A stretch of 64,000 bases of DNA from Candidatus Krumholzibacteriota bacterium (GTDB taxonomy: Bacteria > Krumholzibacteriota > Krumholzibacteriia > Krumholzibacteriales > Krumholzibacteriaceae): the NCBI GenBank assembly GCA_016932415.1, contig JAFGCX010000027.1, positions 1 to 64,000 of the forward strand. Reading direction: 5' to 3'. The notes below the pieces were generated by a model. It was not told the DNA's origin. It was given only the letters and a program-made list of their open reading frames with translations, and ran no database searches. The translations under genes and the position numbers were made by a program. Positions 1 through 8,708 of the stretch are shown one piece after another (position 1 is the stretch's first letter; each line of letters begins with the position of its first letter).

Positions 1-468
1 AAGCATTGTTGCGAGGAAGAGTGAAGAGCAACTGGACTATTGTACTACAGACATAACCATTTGTCAAGAAGGGTGTTAATAACTGAAGGTGCCTATGGGT
101 ACTGATACCTATTTAAATCACGAAGATATCTCTTTACCGATAAGATCCCCCGGACTCGGTTCCCGCGCGACCAGGTTTAATGAATCTGAATGCCACGTAT
201 GGAAAACTGCTGCTGGCAGATGATTTGCAGTCTTCTGACATATCGATGGACGAATGGATGTTTCCAGGTCACCGGGATACGGAATTAAATTGTCGAAACG
301 GGCTATCCGGTTATCATGGATATGATTACATAAAAAGCCCTGGTCACGCTATTTTTTCAGGCCAGACCCTGTCCCTTCTGGCCGGGAAGATTTTTCCACA
401 TCGCCAGGCATATCTTCACAGGGTCGAGTGCCCTTGAGAGAGCAGGTGTTTCAGTCATCAGGATCCTG
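1..468. other. No confident gene; leader of the glycosyltransferase gene
   Basis: I see no protein I can support here. One frame is open from base 2 to a TAA at 77-79 (25 codons) and could be the tail of a gene that starts outside the window, but the peptide is too short to recognise. An open frame at 180-437 has no Shine-Dalgarno site and no protein-like pattern. The frame of the next gene is open back to a stop at 331-333, but this upstream part has no ATG, GTG or TTG that makes sense, so translation probably begins at 469. Confidence 0.4.
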
Positions 469-2919
469 ATGGTATTAAAAAGGTTCGATCCCGGGTCGCT
501 TTTCGGTGGTGCCGAAAAATCAGCCCTGCGGCTGGCCATCGCTTTGCTCGGTAAGGGGGTCGAGGTCATGATAGCCGGCGCGCGGATCGAACCGCACTGG
601 CGTAAAAGGGAAAATATCCCTGCAGCCGGGCGACATCTGCATGTTGAAAGGATCGACAGGCCTTCAGTGAGGTTTTTCGGCACTCTGGTCTACAACTATC
701 GCCTTTTAAGGATGATCCTGCGAAACAGAAGAAAACTTGATCTAGTCCATATACATTTCGCGTCATTTGAGATGATCACAGCAGTGATCGCGAGGATCAT
801 CGGAGGTCCTCCCGTTATATGCAAGATCGCGTGCAGCGGCAGGAGCGGAGAACTGCACCTTGCCAGCCGGAGGAGCTTCTATCCACTTTTCAGGTTCTTC
901 ACTCGCCGCGTCGACAGCTGGGTAGCAATAAGCCCGGCGATCAGGGACGAACTGCTCCTGGCCGGAGTGAAGCGGGCATCGATCATCGAGATACCGAACG
1001 GTATCGACCCTGAAAGTCATTACATTCCGGGGAGGAAAGAGAAAAGATCGGCAAGGGCTTCTCTGGGCATAGATGACGAATCGATCATCCTTCTCTTTAC
1101 CGGCAGGTTATCGAGGCAGAAGAACCTTGATATTCTTCTCGAAGCGATGGAACAGGTCGCCCGGCCGGGGCTAAAGCTTCTTATAGCCGGGAAGGGACCT
1201 GAGAGGGAAAGACTCGAGAGAATCGCCTCAAAGGAAACTCTGAACGGTTCAGTTTCGTTTCTTGGACCTGTGGAAGATCCAGAAATACTTTACAGGGCTG
1301 CCGATATCTTCGTACTTCCATCGCGGGAAGAGGGCATGTCCAATTCTCTTCTCGAAGCCATGTCGAGCGGCCTGAAGGTAATAGCGACTGATATCAGCGG
1401 ATCTTGCGAACTGATCGACGATGGAATATCCGGACTTCTCGTTCCGCCGGGAGATGCCCGATCACTCGGGGAAAAGATTCTCGAAGCCGCCAGTGGAAGA
1501 TTCGACCCTGGCACGGCTCCGAGGGAGAGGATACTGGAAAAATATTCGATCGGCTCTGTCGCGGACAGGTATATAGATCTGTATAATGCTCTGACAGATC
1601 GCATCGCGAAAGGTAAGGACAGGACGCAGCGGAATGATCCGGCAGGCAGGATAAGCCCACTCTTCCTGATAAACAGCTATCCTCCAAAAACGGGCGGAGC
1701 GGAGCGGCTCGTTGAATCTCTTGTCACCGAATTCGGCCGAAAAGGATTTAAAAGCACTGTAATAACAAGATGGCAAAAGAACACTCCGCTGATAAAAAAC
1801 GATGATCACGCTCTGATCCTGCGCGTCCCGGTCTTTGGCCCGCGTCTGCTAAGGTCGTTGACCTTCAGATCGACCTCTTTTCTGCTCCTGCTGATTCTCT
1901 CCACGCGATATACCTGCGTCCACGCGCACTCTCTCGATTCTCCAGCAGATACGGGAGCGGCGGCCTGCAGGTTAACCGGCAGGAGACTCTTCGTGACGAT
2001 CCATAATACAGGCAAGATCGACCGGCTCGCGGATTCTTTCAACGGGCCAGGGAGATTCGAGGCGATCCTCCACTCGACATCCGGCATAGTATCGATAAAT
2101 AATCAGATAGCGCAAGAACTGCTCACTGCGGGAGTTCCTCCCTGGAAGATAATATCGATCCCTAATGGAGTAGACACTTCGATCTTTCATCCCGCTTCAC
2201 CTGAAAAAAAGAATCAGATGTTGACTCGTATGGGTATCCTGGGAAGGACTATTTTCATATTTACAGGCAATTTTCACAGCCAGAAAGGTATCGAAATCCT
2301 TCTGGAAGGATGGAAGATATTTACTTCGTCGATCCCCGGCACCAGCGCGCTTCTTCTTATGGCGGGCGATGGAGTCCTTTTCGGGACGATGAAAAGACTT
2401 GCTGAAGAGCTCGACCTGCTTGAATCAGTCCGGTTTCTGGGCAACCGTCCCGATGTAAGCAGCTTTCTGAAAATCGCCGATATATTCGTTCAGCCTTCAA
2501 GATGGGAAGGGCTGTCAATAGCTCTTCTTGAAGCTATGGCGTGCGGACTGCCGGTCATCGTCACTCCGGTCGGAGGTGCTGTCGAAGCAGTCACCGAAGG
2601 GGAAAACGGCCTTTTCGCTCCCGTAGATAACCCGGGTGCTCTGGCTGACGGGATGAAGACGCTCTTTGAAAACGGCAATATGAGAAAGAGCTTTGGACGC
2701 GAAGGGATGGAAAGGGTCGTCAGGTATTACTCGATCGACAGATGCGCGCTCGCACATATAGATCTTTTTACCGCGGCGGATGCGGGATCAGTCAATCTCC
2801 ATGCGGGAGAGAAAGAAAGGTTAGACGGGAATGATAAGAAAAAAGATAAGCGCGGCGGTCCACCCCCCCACGAATGTGACGAACAGGCTGCAGAACAGAA
2901 AATTAAGATCCTTTCTTGA
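469..2919 (+). CDS. Tandem double GT4 glycosyltransferase
   Basis: Two complete family-4 (GT-B fold, retaining) glycosyltransferase units are fused in one 816-residue chain, about residues 1-385 and 400-780, joined by a short charged linker. Each has an N-terminal glycine-rich 'GGAE' acceptor segment (SLFGGAEKS; KTGGAERLV), a central 'FTG..S.QKN' or 'FTGNFHSQKG' strand, and a donor-site E-x7-E pair: E288/E296 in the first (EGMSNSLLEAM) and E680/E688 in the second (EGLSIALLEAM). Family members transfer sugars from nucleotide donors during capsule, O-antigen or exopolysaccharide assembly at the cytoplasmic face of the inner membrane. Single GT4 enzymes are about 380 residues, so this is a true fusion rather than an extension. 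The Shine-Dalgarno site is weak. The last 30 residues are a charged tail overlapping the next gene. Genes for an SLBB exporter, sugar aminotransferase and epimerase nearby support a surface-glycan role; the sugar is unknown. Confidence 0.9.
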   Translation: MVLKRFDPGSLFGGAEKSALRLAIALLGKGVEVMIAGARIEPHWRKRENIPAAGRHLHVERIDRPSVRFFGTLVYNYRLLRMILRNRRKLDLVHIHFASFEMITAVIARIIGGPPVICKIACSGRSGELHLASRRSFYPLFRFFTRRVDSWVAISPAIRDELLLAGVKRASIIEIPNGIDPESHYIPGRKEKRSARASLGIDDESIILLFTGRLSRQKNLDILLEAMEQVARPGLKLLIAGKGPERERLERIASKETLNGSVSFLGPVEDPEILYRAADIFVLPSREEGMSNSLLEAMSSGLKVIATDISGSCELIDDGISGLLVPPGDARSLGEKILEAASGRFDPGTAPRERILEKYSIGSVADRYIDLYNALTDRIAKGKDRTQRNDPAGRISPLFLINSYPPKTGGAERLVESLVTEFGRKGFKSTVITRWQKNTPLIKNDDHALILRVPVFGPRLLRSLTFRSTSFLLLLILSTRYTCVHAHSLDSPADTGAAACRLTGRRLFVTIHNTGKIDRLADSFNGPGRFEAILHSTSGIVSINNQIAQELLTAGVPPWKIISIPNGVDTSIFHPASPEKKNQMLTRMGILGRTIFIFTGNFHSQKGIEILLEGWKIFTSSIPGTSALLLMAGDGVLFGTMKRLAEELDLLESVRFLGNRPDVSSFLKIADIFVQPSRWEGLSIALLEAMACGLPVIVTPVGGAVEAVTEGENGLFAPVDNPGALADGMKTLFENGNMRKSFGREGMERVVRYYSIDRCALAHIDLFTAADAGSVNLHAGEKERLDGNDKKKDKRGGPPPHECDEQAAEQKIKILS

Positions 2920-3496
2920 CGGCCTGCCCCTCGAAAGCCTGATCCTTGACATGGGGGCGGGAAGAAAAAAAACGCGGGATGATATCATCTCAATCGATAT
3001 CTACAAGGCTCCGGGAGTGACGCTGCTCGGCGATATCCATCATCTCCCGTTCGAAACAGATTCGATAGACGCGATCATCGCGCGCGGTGTCCTCGAACAT
3101 GTCGAACATCCCGAAGAGGTCGTCGATGAATTTTTCAGAGTCCTTAAACCGGCGGGGAAAGTATACTCATCTATCCCGTTCATGCAGGGTTATCACCCCA
3201 GCCCGGGAGACTACCGGAGATATACTATTGATGGGATCGAGATCCTTTTCTCGAAGTTCCGGAAACTGGAATGCGGGATCACGAGGGGATCTGCTTCTTC
3301 CTACGTCTGGATCGCCAGGGAATTCTTTTCGGAGCTTTTCTCCTTTAACAATATTGCTCTTTACAAATTCTTCAAAATCGTCTTCGGGTGGCTTCTGCAA
3401 CCGGTAAAATATCTCGATCCCCTGACAGAGAGACATTCGATGGGCCATGTCGTGGCGTCCGGATTTACCTTCGTCGGCGAAAAACCATCACCCTGA
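2831..3496 (+). CDS. Class I SAM-dependent methyltransferase
   Basis: A 221-residue Methyltransf_11-type protein. Motif I is LILDMGAGRKK (around residues 37-47), followed by the acidic strand end 'ISIDIY', motif 'GDIHHLPF' and the post-motif 'VLEHVEHPEEVVDEFFRVLKPAGKVYSS', here seen only in part order: VLEHV, then RVLKPAG. These bind S-adenosylmethionine in the Rossmann-like fold. Proteins of this type methylate sugars or lipids when found in glycan clusters. The start at 2831 overlaps the end of the glycosyltransferase gene by 89 bases in another frame; the first 35 residues look protein-like and an AAAGG lies about ten bases upstream, so I keep this start. The overlap implies translational coupling or a lost upstream stop codon. 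The gene converges on the SLBB gene with only 13 bases between. Confidence 0.85.
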   Translation: MIRKKISAAVHPPTNVTNRLQNRKLRSFLDGLPLESLILDMGAGRKKTRDDIISIDIYKAPGVTLLGDIHHLPFETDSIDAIIARGVLEHVEHPEEVVDEFFRVLKPAGKVYSSIPFMQGYHPSPGDYRRYTIDGIEILFSKFRKLECGITRGSASSYVWIAREFFSELFSFNNIALYKFFKIVFGWLLQPVKYLDPLTERHSMGHVVASGFTFVGEKPSP

Positions 3497-3509
3497 CCTC
3501 AGGTCTTCA

Positions 3510-5861
3510 CTACATCTTTGTAACTATATAGACAGTCGTCAGGGCGCTCGCGATGATACTGACCGATGTCTGGAGTATCTTCATCCAGTCCCGGTCCCTG
3601 ATTACCTTCTCTGGTACGATTATCGCGTCACCGAGTTCTATGACCTGTGAGAGCGCCCTGCGTTTAAGGACTCTTCCGTCCGCTTTGAGTATTCTCAATT
3701 CGCCGCTCGCCGCTCTTCGCGAAAAACCACCCGCCCTGTCGATGTAGTATTTCGTCTTCTTTCCTGGAAAATACTTGATCGTACCGCTGGACGCGACTGC
3801 GCCAAGCACGTTCACTCCCGAGGGACGAGGAGGGATCGTGATCCTGTCTCCCGCCCTCAGGACGATATCGTCTGCTCTTTCCCCGCTTTGAGAGATTGTT
3901 TCGAGGTCGATGATTATCCTGTTCATCTTGCCGGAATTGTAATTGACAGAATAGCCGTCTGCCATGACAGCTCCGCTGCTGTCCCTCTGCGCCTCCCGCA
4001 ATGAAAGGATCACATCTTCGACATGCCTGTACCTGAGTTCATCGACGATGCTTCCACGTTCAAAAAGGGCTCCAGGAAGAAACGCCTTGCCGGTGAATCC
4101 GCCAGCACGTTCGATCAGATCGGTCAGGGTCTCTACGCCCTGCTCGATCACGTAAGTCCCGGGGAAAAGCACTTCCCCGGCGATCGTTACCCTCTCGTGC
4201 CCGGAATAGTTCGGTATCTCCCGGATGAAAAGAGCATCTCCTGGATATAGAAGGATATCTTCTTTACCATGCGGCTCAGTCAGGACGCGGCCGAGGTCGA
4301 ACATCAATATTTCGGAAGATCTCGTCGTATCGGGAACAAGCCTTGCGAGTTCGGCGCGAAGAAGATACGCCTCTTTTTTTATCCCGCCCGCCTGATAGAT
4401 CAGATCGCTGACGACCATATCGTCGGCAAAAATATATTCGCCGGGAAGTCTTATCTCCCCTTCGATGCTCACTGACTCGGTATCGTGCATCCTCTTGGTC
4501 GAGTAGACCTCGATTATATCGCCTGGATAAAGGATCATATCGCGCGTGATCAGCTTGCTCTCGGACAGTTCTTCCGGTACACCTTTCCCATTCTCTTCGG
4601 TCTCCTCTTTTCCCGCCTGACCGACCGGTATGGAAGACAACAGATCTTTTAGAGCTACCTGAAAGACTGATCTGCGCCTGTCATTGAAGATCCTCGTGAC
4701 AAAGACCCTTTCCGTATACGAATCAGGCAGGAGCATTCCCCGGCCGATCAGATCCGTTATCTTCATCCCTATGTGATGACTGTATTCTCCCGGGTACTTC
4801 ACCTTCCCCTGCAGCAATACCACATCCTCTTTCAAGTCATGGATGGATCTCACCTTTATCCGGTCGCCGTCTATTATCTCGATATTATCTTTTTTCGCCC
4901 CACTCTTACCCGTGATATCGAGATCGATAAGGACATTTTTCAGGTTATCCTCGAAACGGATCAACTCGACTTTTTCCAGATACGCTGAAGACCGCAGCCC
5001 CCCGGCAAGTTCGATCGCGTCAAGGACCCTTTCACCACCGAGTATCTCATAGACACCCTCTCTCTTCACTTCTCCCGCTACCGTGACGAGAGGTCCCGCC
5101 ACGGGGACAAAAATAATATCGTTCGATTCGAGCCGGACATCCTCTCCTTTTCCGTTCATCAGAAGTTCGTAGAGATCGACCACTTTCACGACACTCGTGC
5201 CCCTGACCAGCCTGACCCTTCTAAGCGAACCTCTCTCCGTAGGGCCACCGGCAAGGTGGAGCGTGTTAAAAAGAGTATAAAGCGAACTGACAGTGTAAGC
5301 TCCCGGTCTCATCACTTCTCCGCTTACGTATACTGTGACCGACCTGATCTTACCTAGGATCAGGTTCATTTCGAACTTTGAATATATCCTGCTGTAATGC
5401 TCAGCGAGCCTTTTCTCCGCCTCTTCGATCTTCAGCCCCCAGATCACCAGCTCTCCAGCCTTCGGGACAAAGACCTTACCCTCTCGATCGATCACCAGTT
5501 CCATTGTCAGATCGGCCGATCCCCAGAGGTTTACGACCAGATGGTCGCCTGGTCCAAGTGTATAGTCGGATGGAACCGGGATCTCCGAGGATGACACGAA
5601 TTCAGCCGGCACGGATGAAAAAACGTCGATCCCGTAACGGGTGGGGGTTGTATTCGCATGCCTTTCGGGAGGCAGCACAGGTTCGCTGTCATTGTATATC
5701 TCGACAGTATTGGACTCCTTTTCAGAATCTTTCAACGCCGCCTGGTTTTCGATATATTTTCTATAAGCTTCTTTCTGAGCTTCAGTCTGAGCGCGCACCG
5801 CATCGGGAATCGAAAATATGACAACGACCGATAGCGCCGCCAGTATGATCCTTCTGAACAT
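3510..5861 (-). CDS. Polysaccharide export protein (Wza-like) with six SLBB domains
   Basis: A 783-residue exported protein. A signal peptide covers about residues 1-24 (RIILAALSVVVIFSI, then AVRAQ). The Poly_export domain follows at about 95-175, recognised by DYTLGPGDHLVVNLWG and GKVFVPKAGE. Six SLBB (beta-grasp) domains then repeat the pattern 'V.V.GEV..PG.Y' with a downstream 'AGG': VYVSGEVMRPGAY, VAGEVKREGVY, LQGKVKYPGEY, IEGEIRLPGEY, IAGEVLFPGTY and VLGAVASSGTI. A hydrophobic segment near the C-terminus (SVSIIASALTTVYIV) could cross a membrane. The family forms the periplasmic and outer-membrane channel for capsule or exopolysaccharide. Wza itself has only two or three such domains, so this long form resembles the SLBB-rich exporters of soil and FCB bacteria. 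No lipobox is seen. The Shine-Dalgarno site AAGGAAGG sits about eight bases upstream. No Wzc-type kinase is in the window. Confidence 0.9.
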   Translation of the reverse strand: MFRRIILAALSVVVIFSIPDAVRAQTEAQKEAYRKYIENQAALKDSEKESNTVEIYNDSEPVLPPERHANTTPTRYGIDVFSSVPAEFVSSSEIPVPSDYTLGPGDHLVVNLWGSADLTMELVIDREGKVFVPKAGELVIWGLKIEEAEKRLAEHYSRIYSKFEMNLILGKIRSVTVYVSGEVMRPGAYTVSSLYTLFNTLHLAGGPTERGSLRRVRLVRGTSVVKVVDLYELLMNGKGEDVRLESNDIIFVPVAGPLVTVAGEVKREGVYEILGGERVLDAIELAGGLRSSAYLEKVELIRFEDNLKNVLIDLDITGKSGAKKDNIEIIDGDRIKVRSIHDLKEDVVLLQGKVKYPGEYSHHIGMKITDLIGRGMLLPDSYTERVFVTRIFNDRRRSVFQVALKDLLSSIPVGQAGKEETEENGKGVPEELSESKLITRDMILYPGDIIEVYSTKRMHDTESVSIEGEIRLPGEYIFADDMVVSDLIYQAGGIKKEAYLLRAELARLVPDTTRSSEILMFDLGRVLTEPHGKEDILLYPGDALFIREIPNYSGHERVTIAGEVLFPGTYVIEQGVETLTDLIERAGGFTGKAFLPGALFERGSIVDELRYRHVEDVILSLREAQRDSSGAVMADGYSVNYNSGKMNRIIIDLETISQSGERADDIVLRAGDRITIPPRPSGVNVLGAVASSGTIKYFPGKKTKYYIDRAGGFSRRAASGELRILKADGRVLKRRALSQVIELGDAIIVPEKVIRDRDWMKILQTSVSIIASALTTVYIVTKM

Positions 5862-6214
5862 TTAACCTGTTCCTTCCTTGCATCGTATCTGGAAAATATT
5901 CCCGGACAATCCGGTTCCTGCCCCGGTAGTAACAATATCCATTCCACCGGTCGATATTCCCGCATTGATATCGGGCATCGCAACCTGTTGCGGGACAGCC
6001 ATTAGCGAGGCTCCAAAGTCGCCTCGCGCCCGGGCGCTACGAAAATAACGGCCGACAGGGTATTTTTTTCCTTTGGTAGAGAGAAAAAAGGAAAGAATTT
6101 CCTTCAGAAATAAACAGTTAAGCTCCTTCACGACCATACCGATAGAACGTAAAGAACCAGCAAAGCTTCACATACAAAAGACATTGACGATCTGGGAAAA
6201 CGAATGGAGAACTG
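5862..6214. other. Divergent intergenic region with GC-rich inverted repeats
   Basis: This 353-base stretch separates the divergent SLBB exporter and aminotransferase genes, so it should hold both promoters. I cannot assign a clear -35/-10 pair. It contains three inverted repeats close together: CGCAAC-ct-GTTGCG (5979-5992), GCGAGGC-9nt-GCCTCGC (6005-6027) and the perfect 12-base palindrome GCGCCCGGGCGC (6026-6037). A minus-strand frame runs through the area and ends with a TAA directly before the exporter ATG; its glycine/threonine-rich sequence has no recognisable family and I do not call it a gene. Confidence 0.5.
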
Positions 6215-7405
6215 ATGGAATCTACTTTGGAAGAGATCAGGCAGTCTGAAGACAATTCAGTCGAGCCAGGCATAACGGATCGCGGTATGACCGAGCCGAT
6301 ACCAATCATCCGCCCCAACCTACCTCTATGGGAAAATGTCGAGAAACGCCTGAAAAAGATCTATTCATCGAGAATGCTGACAAATCACAGCACGGTCAGC
6401 GAACTCGAATCGACCGTCGCTCGCTATCTCGAGGTCGATCATGTCGTGGCCCTGTCATGCTGCACCTCGGGTCTGATGCTGGCGATGAAAGCTCTCGGTA
6501 TAACCGGAGAGGTGATAGTCCCGAGCTTCACCTTCTCGGCAACCGGGCACGCGATCTACTGGGCGGGAGCAAAACCGGTCTTTGTCGACTGCAACAACAG
6601 GGACTGGAACATATCTATCGAATCGGCGATCCAGGCTTCATCGGAAGAGACATCGGCTATTCTCGCCGTCCACATCTTCGGCAATCCCGCTCCGGTGGCA
6701 GCCCTGGAGGAACTCGCCAAAGAACTCGGTGTCCCTCTGATATTCGATGCAGCTCACGCTTTCGGGGGAAGCGTTTCGGGAAGGATGACCGGCGGTTTCG
6801 GCGATGTCGAGATATTCAGCCTGAGTCCGACAAAATTGATTACTGGAGGAGAAGGCGGTCTTCTGACCACCAATGACAGCTCTCTCGCTGAACAGATCAG
6901 ATACCTGCGTAATTACGGCAACAAAGGCGATTACGATTGTTTTCTGCCCGGACTCAACGCGAGGATGCCGGAGTTCAACGCGGCCCTGATACTCGAAGGA
7001 CTTCCACTCGTCGCCGGAGAGATCGCCGAAAGGGAAAGACTGGCATCTGTCTACAGGGAAGAACTCTCCGGGATTCCCGGGATCGCGTTCCAGGAGATAC
7101 CCGAGGGAAACCAGCACACATGGAAGGACCTGACTGTCACGATAGACCCCTATATCTTCGGAATGGACCGTGACAAACTGCATACCCTTCTGCATGAAGA
7201 GAATATCATGACAAAAAAATACTTCTATCCTCCTCTTCATAAACAAAGCGGTTACTCCGAGCTTCCGCAACGATCGGTAAAACTGACCGTGACGGAATGG
7301 TTGTCGAATAATGTCCTGACACTGCCCCTTTACTCGGCGCTGGGAGAGTCGGGAATCAGAAAGATCTCAGATGTCGTTAAGAAGATACACAGTGAAATCA
7401 AATGA
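6215..7405 (+). CDS. DegT/DnrJ/EryC1/StrS-family PLP aminotransferase
   Basis: A 396-residue enzyme of the sugar aminotransferase family, which moves an amino group from glutamate to a keto sugar nucleotide. It shows the family landmarks in order: PNLPLW near the N-terminus, the phosphate-binding CCTSGLMLAM, VPSFTFSATGHAI, the aspartate strand IFDAAHAFGG, and the PLP lysine K207 in SPTKLITGGEGG, followed by RYLRNYGNKG and GLNARMPEFNAAL. The active-site lysine is present, so it should be an aminotransferase and not one of the lysine-less dehydratases. The start has GGAG five bases upstream; an internal ATG before TEPIPIIRP could also be used. It lies 28 bases upstream of an NAD-dependent epimerase gene and is probably cotranscribed, consistent with synthesis of an amino sugar for the surface glycan. 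Confidence 0.92.
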   Translation: MESTLEEIRQSEDNSVEPGITDRGMTEPIPIIRPNLPLWENVEKRLKKIYSSRMLTNHSTVSELESTVARYLEVDHVVALSCCTSGLMLAMKALGITGEVIVPSFTFSATGHAIYWAGAKPVFVDCNNRDWNISIESAIQASSEETSAILAVHIFGNPAPVAALEELAKELGVPLIFDAAHAFGGSVSGRMTGGFGDVEIFSLSPTKLITGGEGGLLTTNDSSLAEQIRYLRNYGNKGDYDCFLPGLNARMPEFNAALILEGLPLVAGEIAERERLASVYREELSGIPGIAFQEIPEGNQHTWKDLTVTIDPYIFGMDRDKLHTLLHEENIMTKKYFYPPLHKQSGYSELPQRSVKLTVTEWLSNNVLTLPLYSALGESGIRKISDVVKKIHSEIK

Positions 7406-7433
7406 CCCTGGAAATCCTTGATCGGAGGATAAG

Positions 7434-8555
7434 ATGCGTTTAGAAGATGAAAAAGTGCTCGATGCTCTTGAAGAACTTGTGGAAAGGGATCCGCTGACCA
7501 GGATCATCCATGGCGAGAATCGATATAAACACAGCAACGTCCTTCTTCTTGGCGGAGGGGGATTTCTTGGTACTGCCCTGGCGAGGCTTCTCATTGAAAA
7601 CGAACATAACGTCACGGTCCTTGACCGGTTTCTCTATGGGAACAGATCGCTCGATTCGATCAGCAGTTCGGTAAAACTCAATATATATACCGGCGACATC
7701 AGGGACGTGGAACTACTCGAGACATTGATAAGAGGGAAAGATACCGTTATCAACCTCGCGGCCATCGTGGGAGACGAAGCATGCAGGATAAATCCGGCGG
7801 CGACCCGGCAGATAAATACTGAAGCAGTTGGTACTATTGCCAGGATCGCGAAAAAACAGGGAGTAAAAAGAATAATTCACGCCTCGACCTGCAGCACTTA
7901 CGGTAAAGGCGAGAATAGCCTGTTGAATGAAGATTCCGAACTGCTGCCGCTCTCTCTCTATGCCGAAAGCAAGGTAGAAAGCGAAAAACTGCTCCTCGCC
8001 GAAACTGGAGGGGGCCATTCGCCGGCATGCTGTATCTTCAGGTTTTCCACACTCTTCGGATTCTCCCGCAGACCGCGTTTCGATCTCGTTGTAAACACCC
8101 TTACGGGAAACGCCTGGAAGAATGGAAAGATCAGGATATTCGGCGGGGCCCAATGGAGACCGCTTCTTCACGTCGCCGACGCGGCCAGAGCAATCAGGAA
8201 AGCGGTCGAATCAAGGCCGGAGAAGATCGCCGGCAAGATATATAACACCGGTGGAGAAGACCTGAACCTCACCATTAAGGAAGTCGGCGAGATCATCCGG
8301 AAACTCATCCCTGGCACTGAACTCGAGACCGACGAGCAGGTCTCGGACGAGCGGGACTACAGGATCGATTTTACCAGGATCCGTGAAGAGATGGATTTTA
8401 CACCCGAGATATCGATCTCCAATGGCGTATTCGAACTCGTCCACGCTCTCGACAATGGAGAAGAAATCGATCCGGAACTGCCGGTCTATTCGAATTACAA
8501 GTGGTTGAACGCTAATACCGGTCTTCTTGAAACAGAGGCCGAGATTTTGATCTGA
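7434..8555 (+). CDS. NAD-dependent epimerase/dehydratase (extended SDR)
   Basis: A 373-residue extended short-chain dehydrogenase/reductase. About 35 residues precede the Rossmann fold, which begins with VLLLGGGGFLGTALA (residues 36-50; the glycine motif is GGGGFLG). The aspartate that selects NAD(H) is in VTVLDRF. Further markers are GDIRD, NLAAIVGDEACR, the serine strand IIHASTCSTYG and the catalytic pair Y176-x3-K180 in LYAESKVESEK. Such enzymes epimerise, dehydrate or reduce nucleotide-sugars. The start ATG has an excellent GGAGGATAAG Shine-Dalgarno site. The gene follows the DegT aminotransferase by 28 bases, making a two-gene nucleotide-sugar operon; the 35-residue N-terminal extension is unusual for the family and could mediate contact with a partner. 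Confidence 0.9.
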   Translation: MRLEDEKVLDALEELVERDPLTRIIHGENRYKHSNVLLLGGGGFLGTALARLLIENEHNVTVLDRFLYGNRSLDSISSSVKLNIYTGDIRDVELLETLIRGKDTVINLAAIVGDEACRINPAATRQINTEAVGTIARIAKKQGVKRIIHASTCSTYGKGENSLLNEDSELLPLSLYAESKVESEKLLLAETGGGHSPACCIFRFSTLFGFSRRPRFDLVVNTLTGNAWKNGKIRIFGGAQWRPLLHVADAARAIRKAVESRPEKIAGKIYNTGGEDLNLTIKEVGEIIRKLIPGTELETDEQVSDERDYRIDFTRIREEMDFTPEISISNGVFELVHALDNGEEIDPELPVYSNYKWLNANTGLLETEAEILI

Positions 8556-8569
8556 CAAGTTCGTTTTTC

Positions 8570-8591
8570 CCCGGAAAGGGTCTATTCCGGG
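8570..8591 (+). terminator. Weak stem-loop after the epimerase gene
   Basis: CCCGGAA and TTCCGGG form a perfect 7-base stem around an 8-base loop, 15 bases after the epimerase stop. There is no T-run after it, so intrinsic termination is doubtful. Confidence 0.25.
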
Positions 8592-8708
8592 AGTACAGCG
8601 CGCCCCGTGTCTTAAATGATGTATACCAGCCCGCTCTTCCGATCGGCTGTCAGGCGCCTTCTCCCGGAACCCTGCCCGGGGATTTCCCTGATCAACCCGG
8701 CAGATACC

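Noticed and set aside
180-437. Open frame of 85 codons before the glycosyltransferase
   Set aside because: No ribosome site, no recognisable pattern, and it overlaps the upstream part of the next gene's frame; not supported as a gene.
5862-6137. 91-codon minus-strand frame ending right before the exporter ATG
   Set aside because: Glycine/threonine-rich, no homology cue, no clear start; kept only as a remark.
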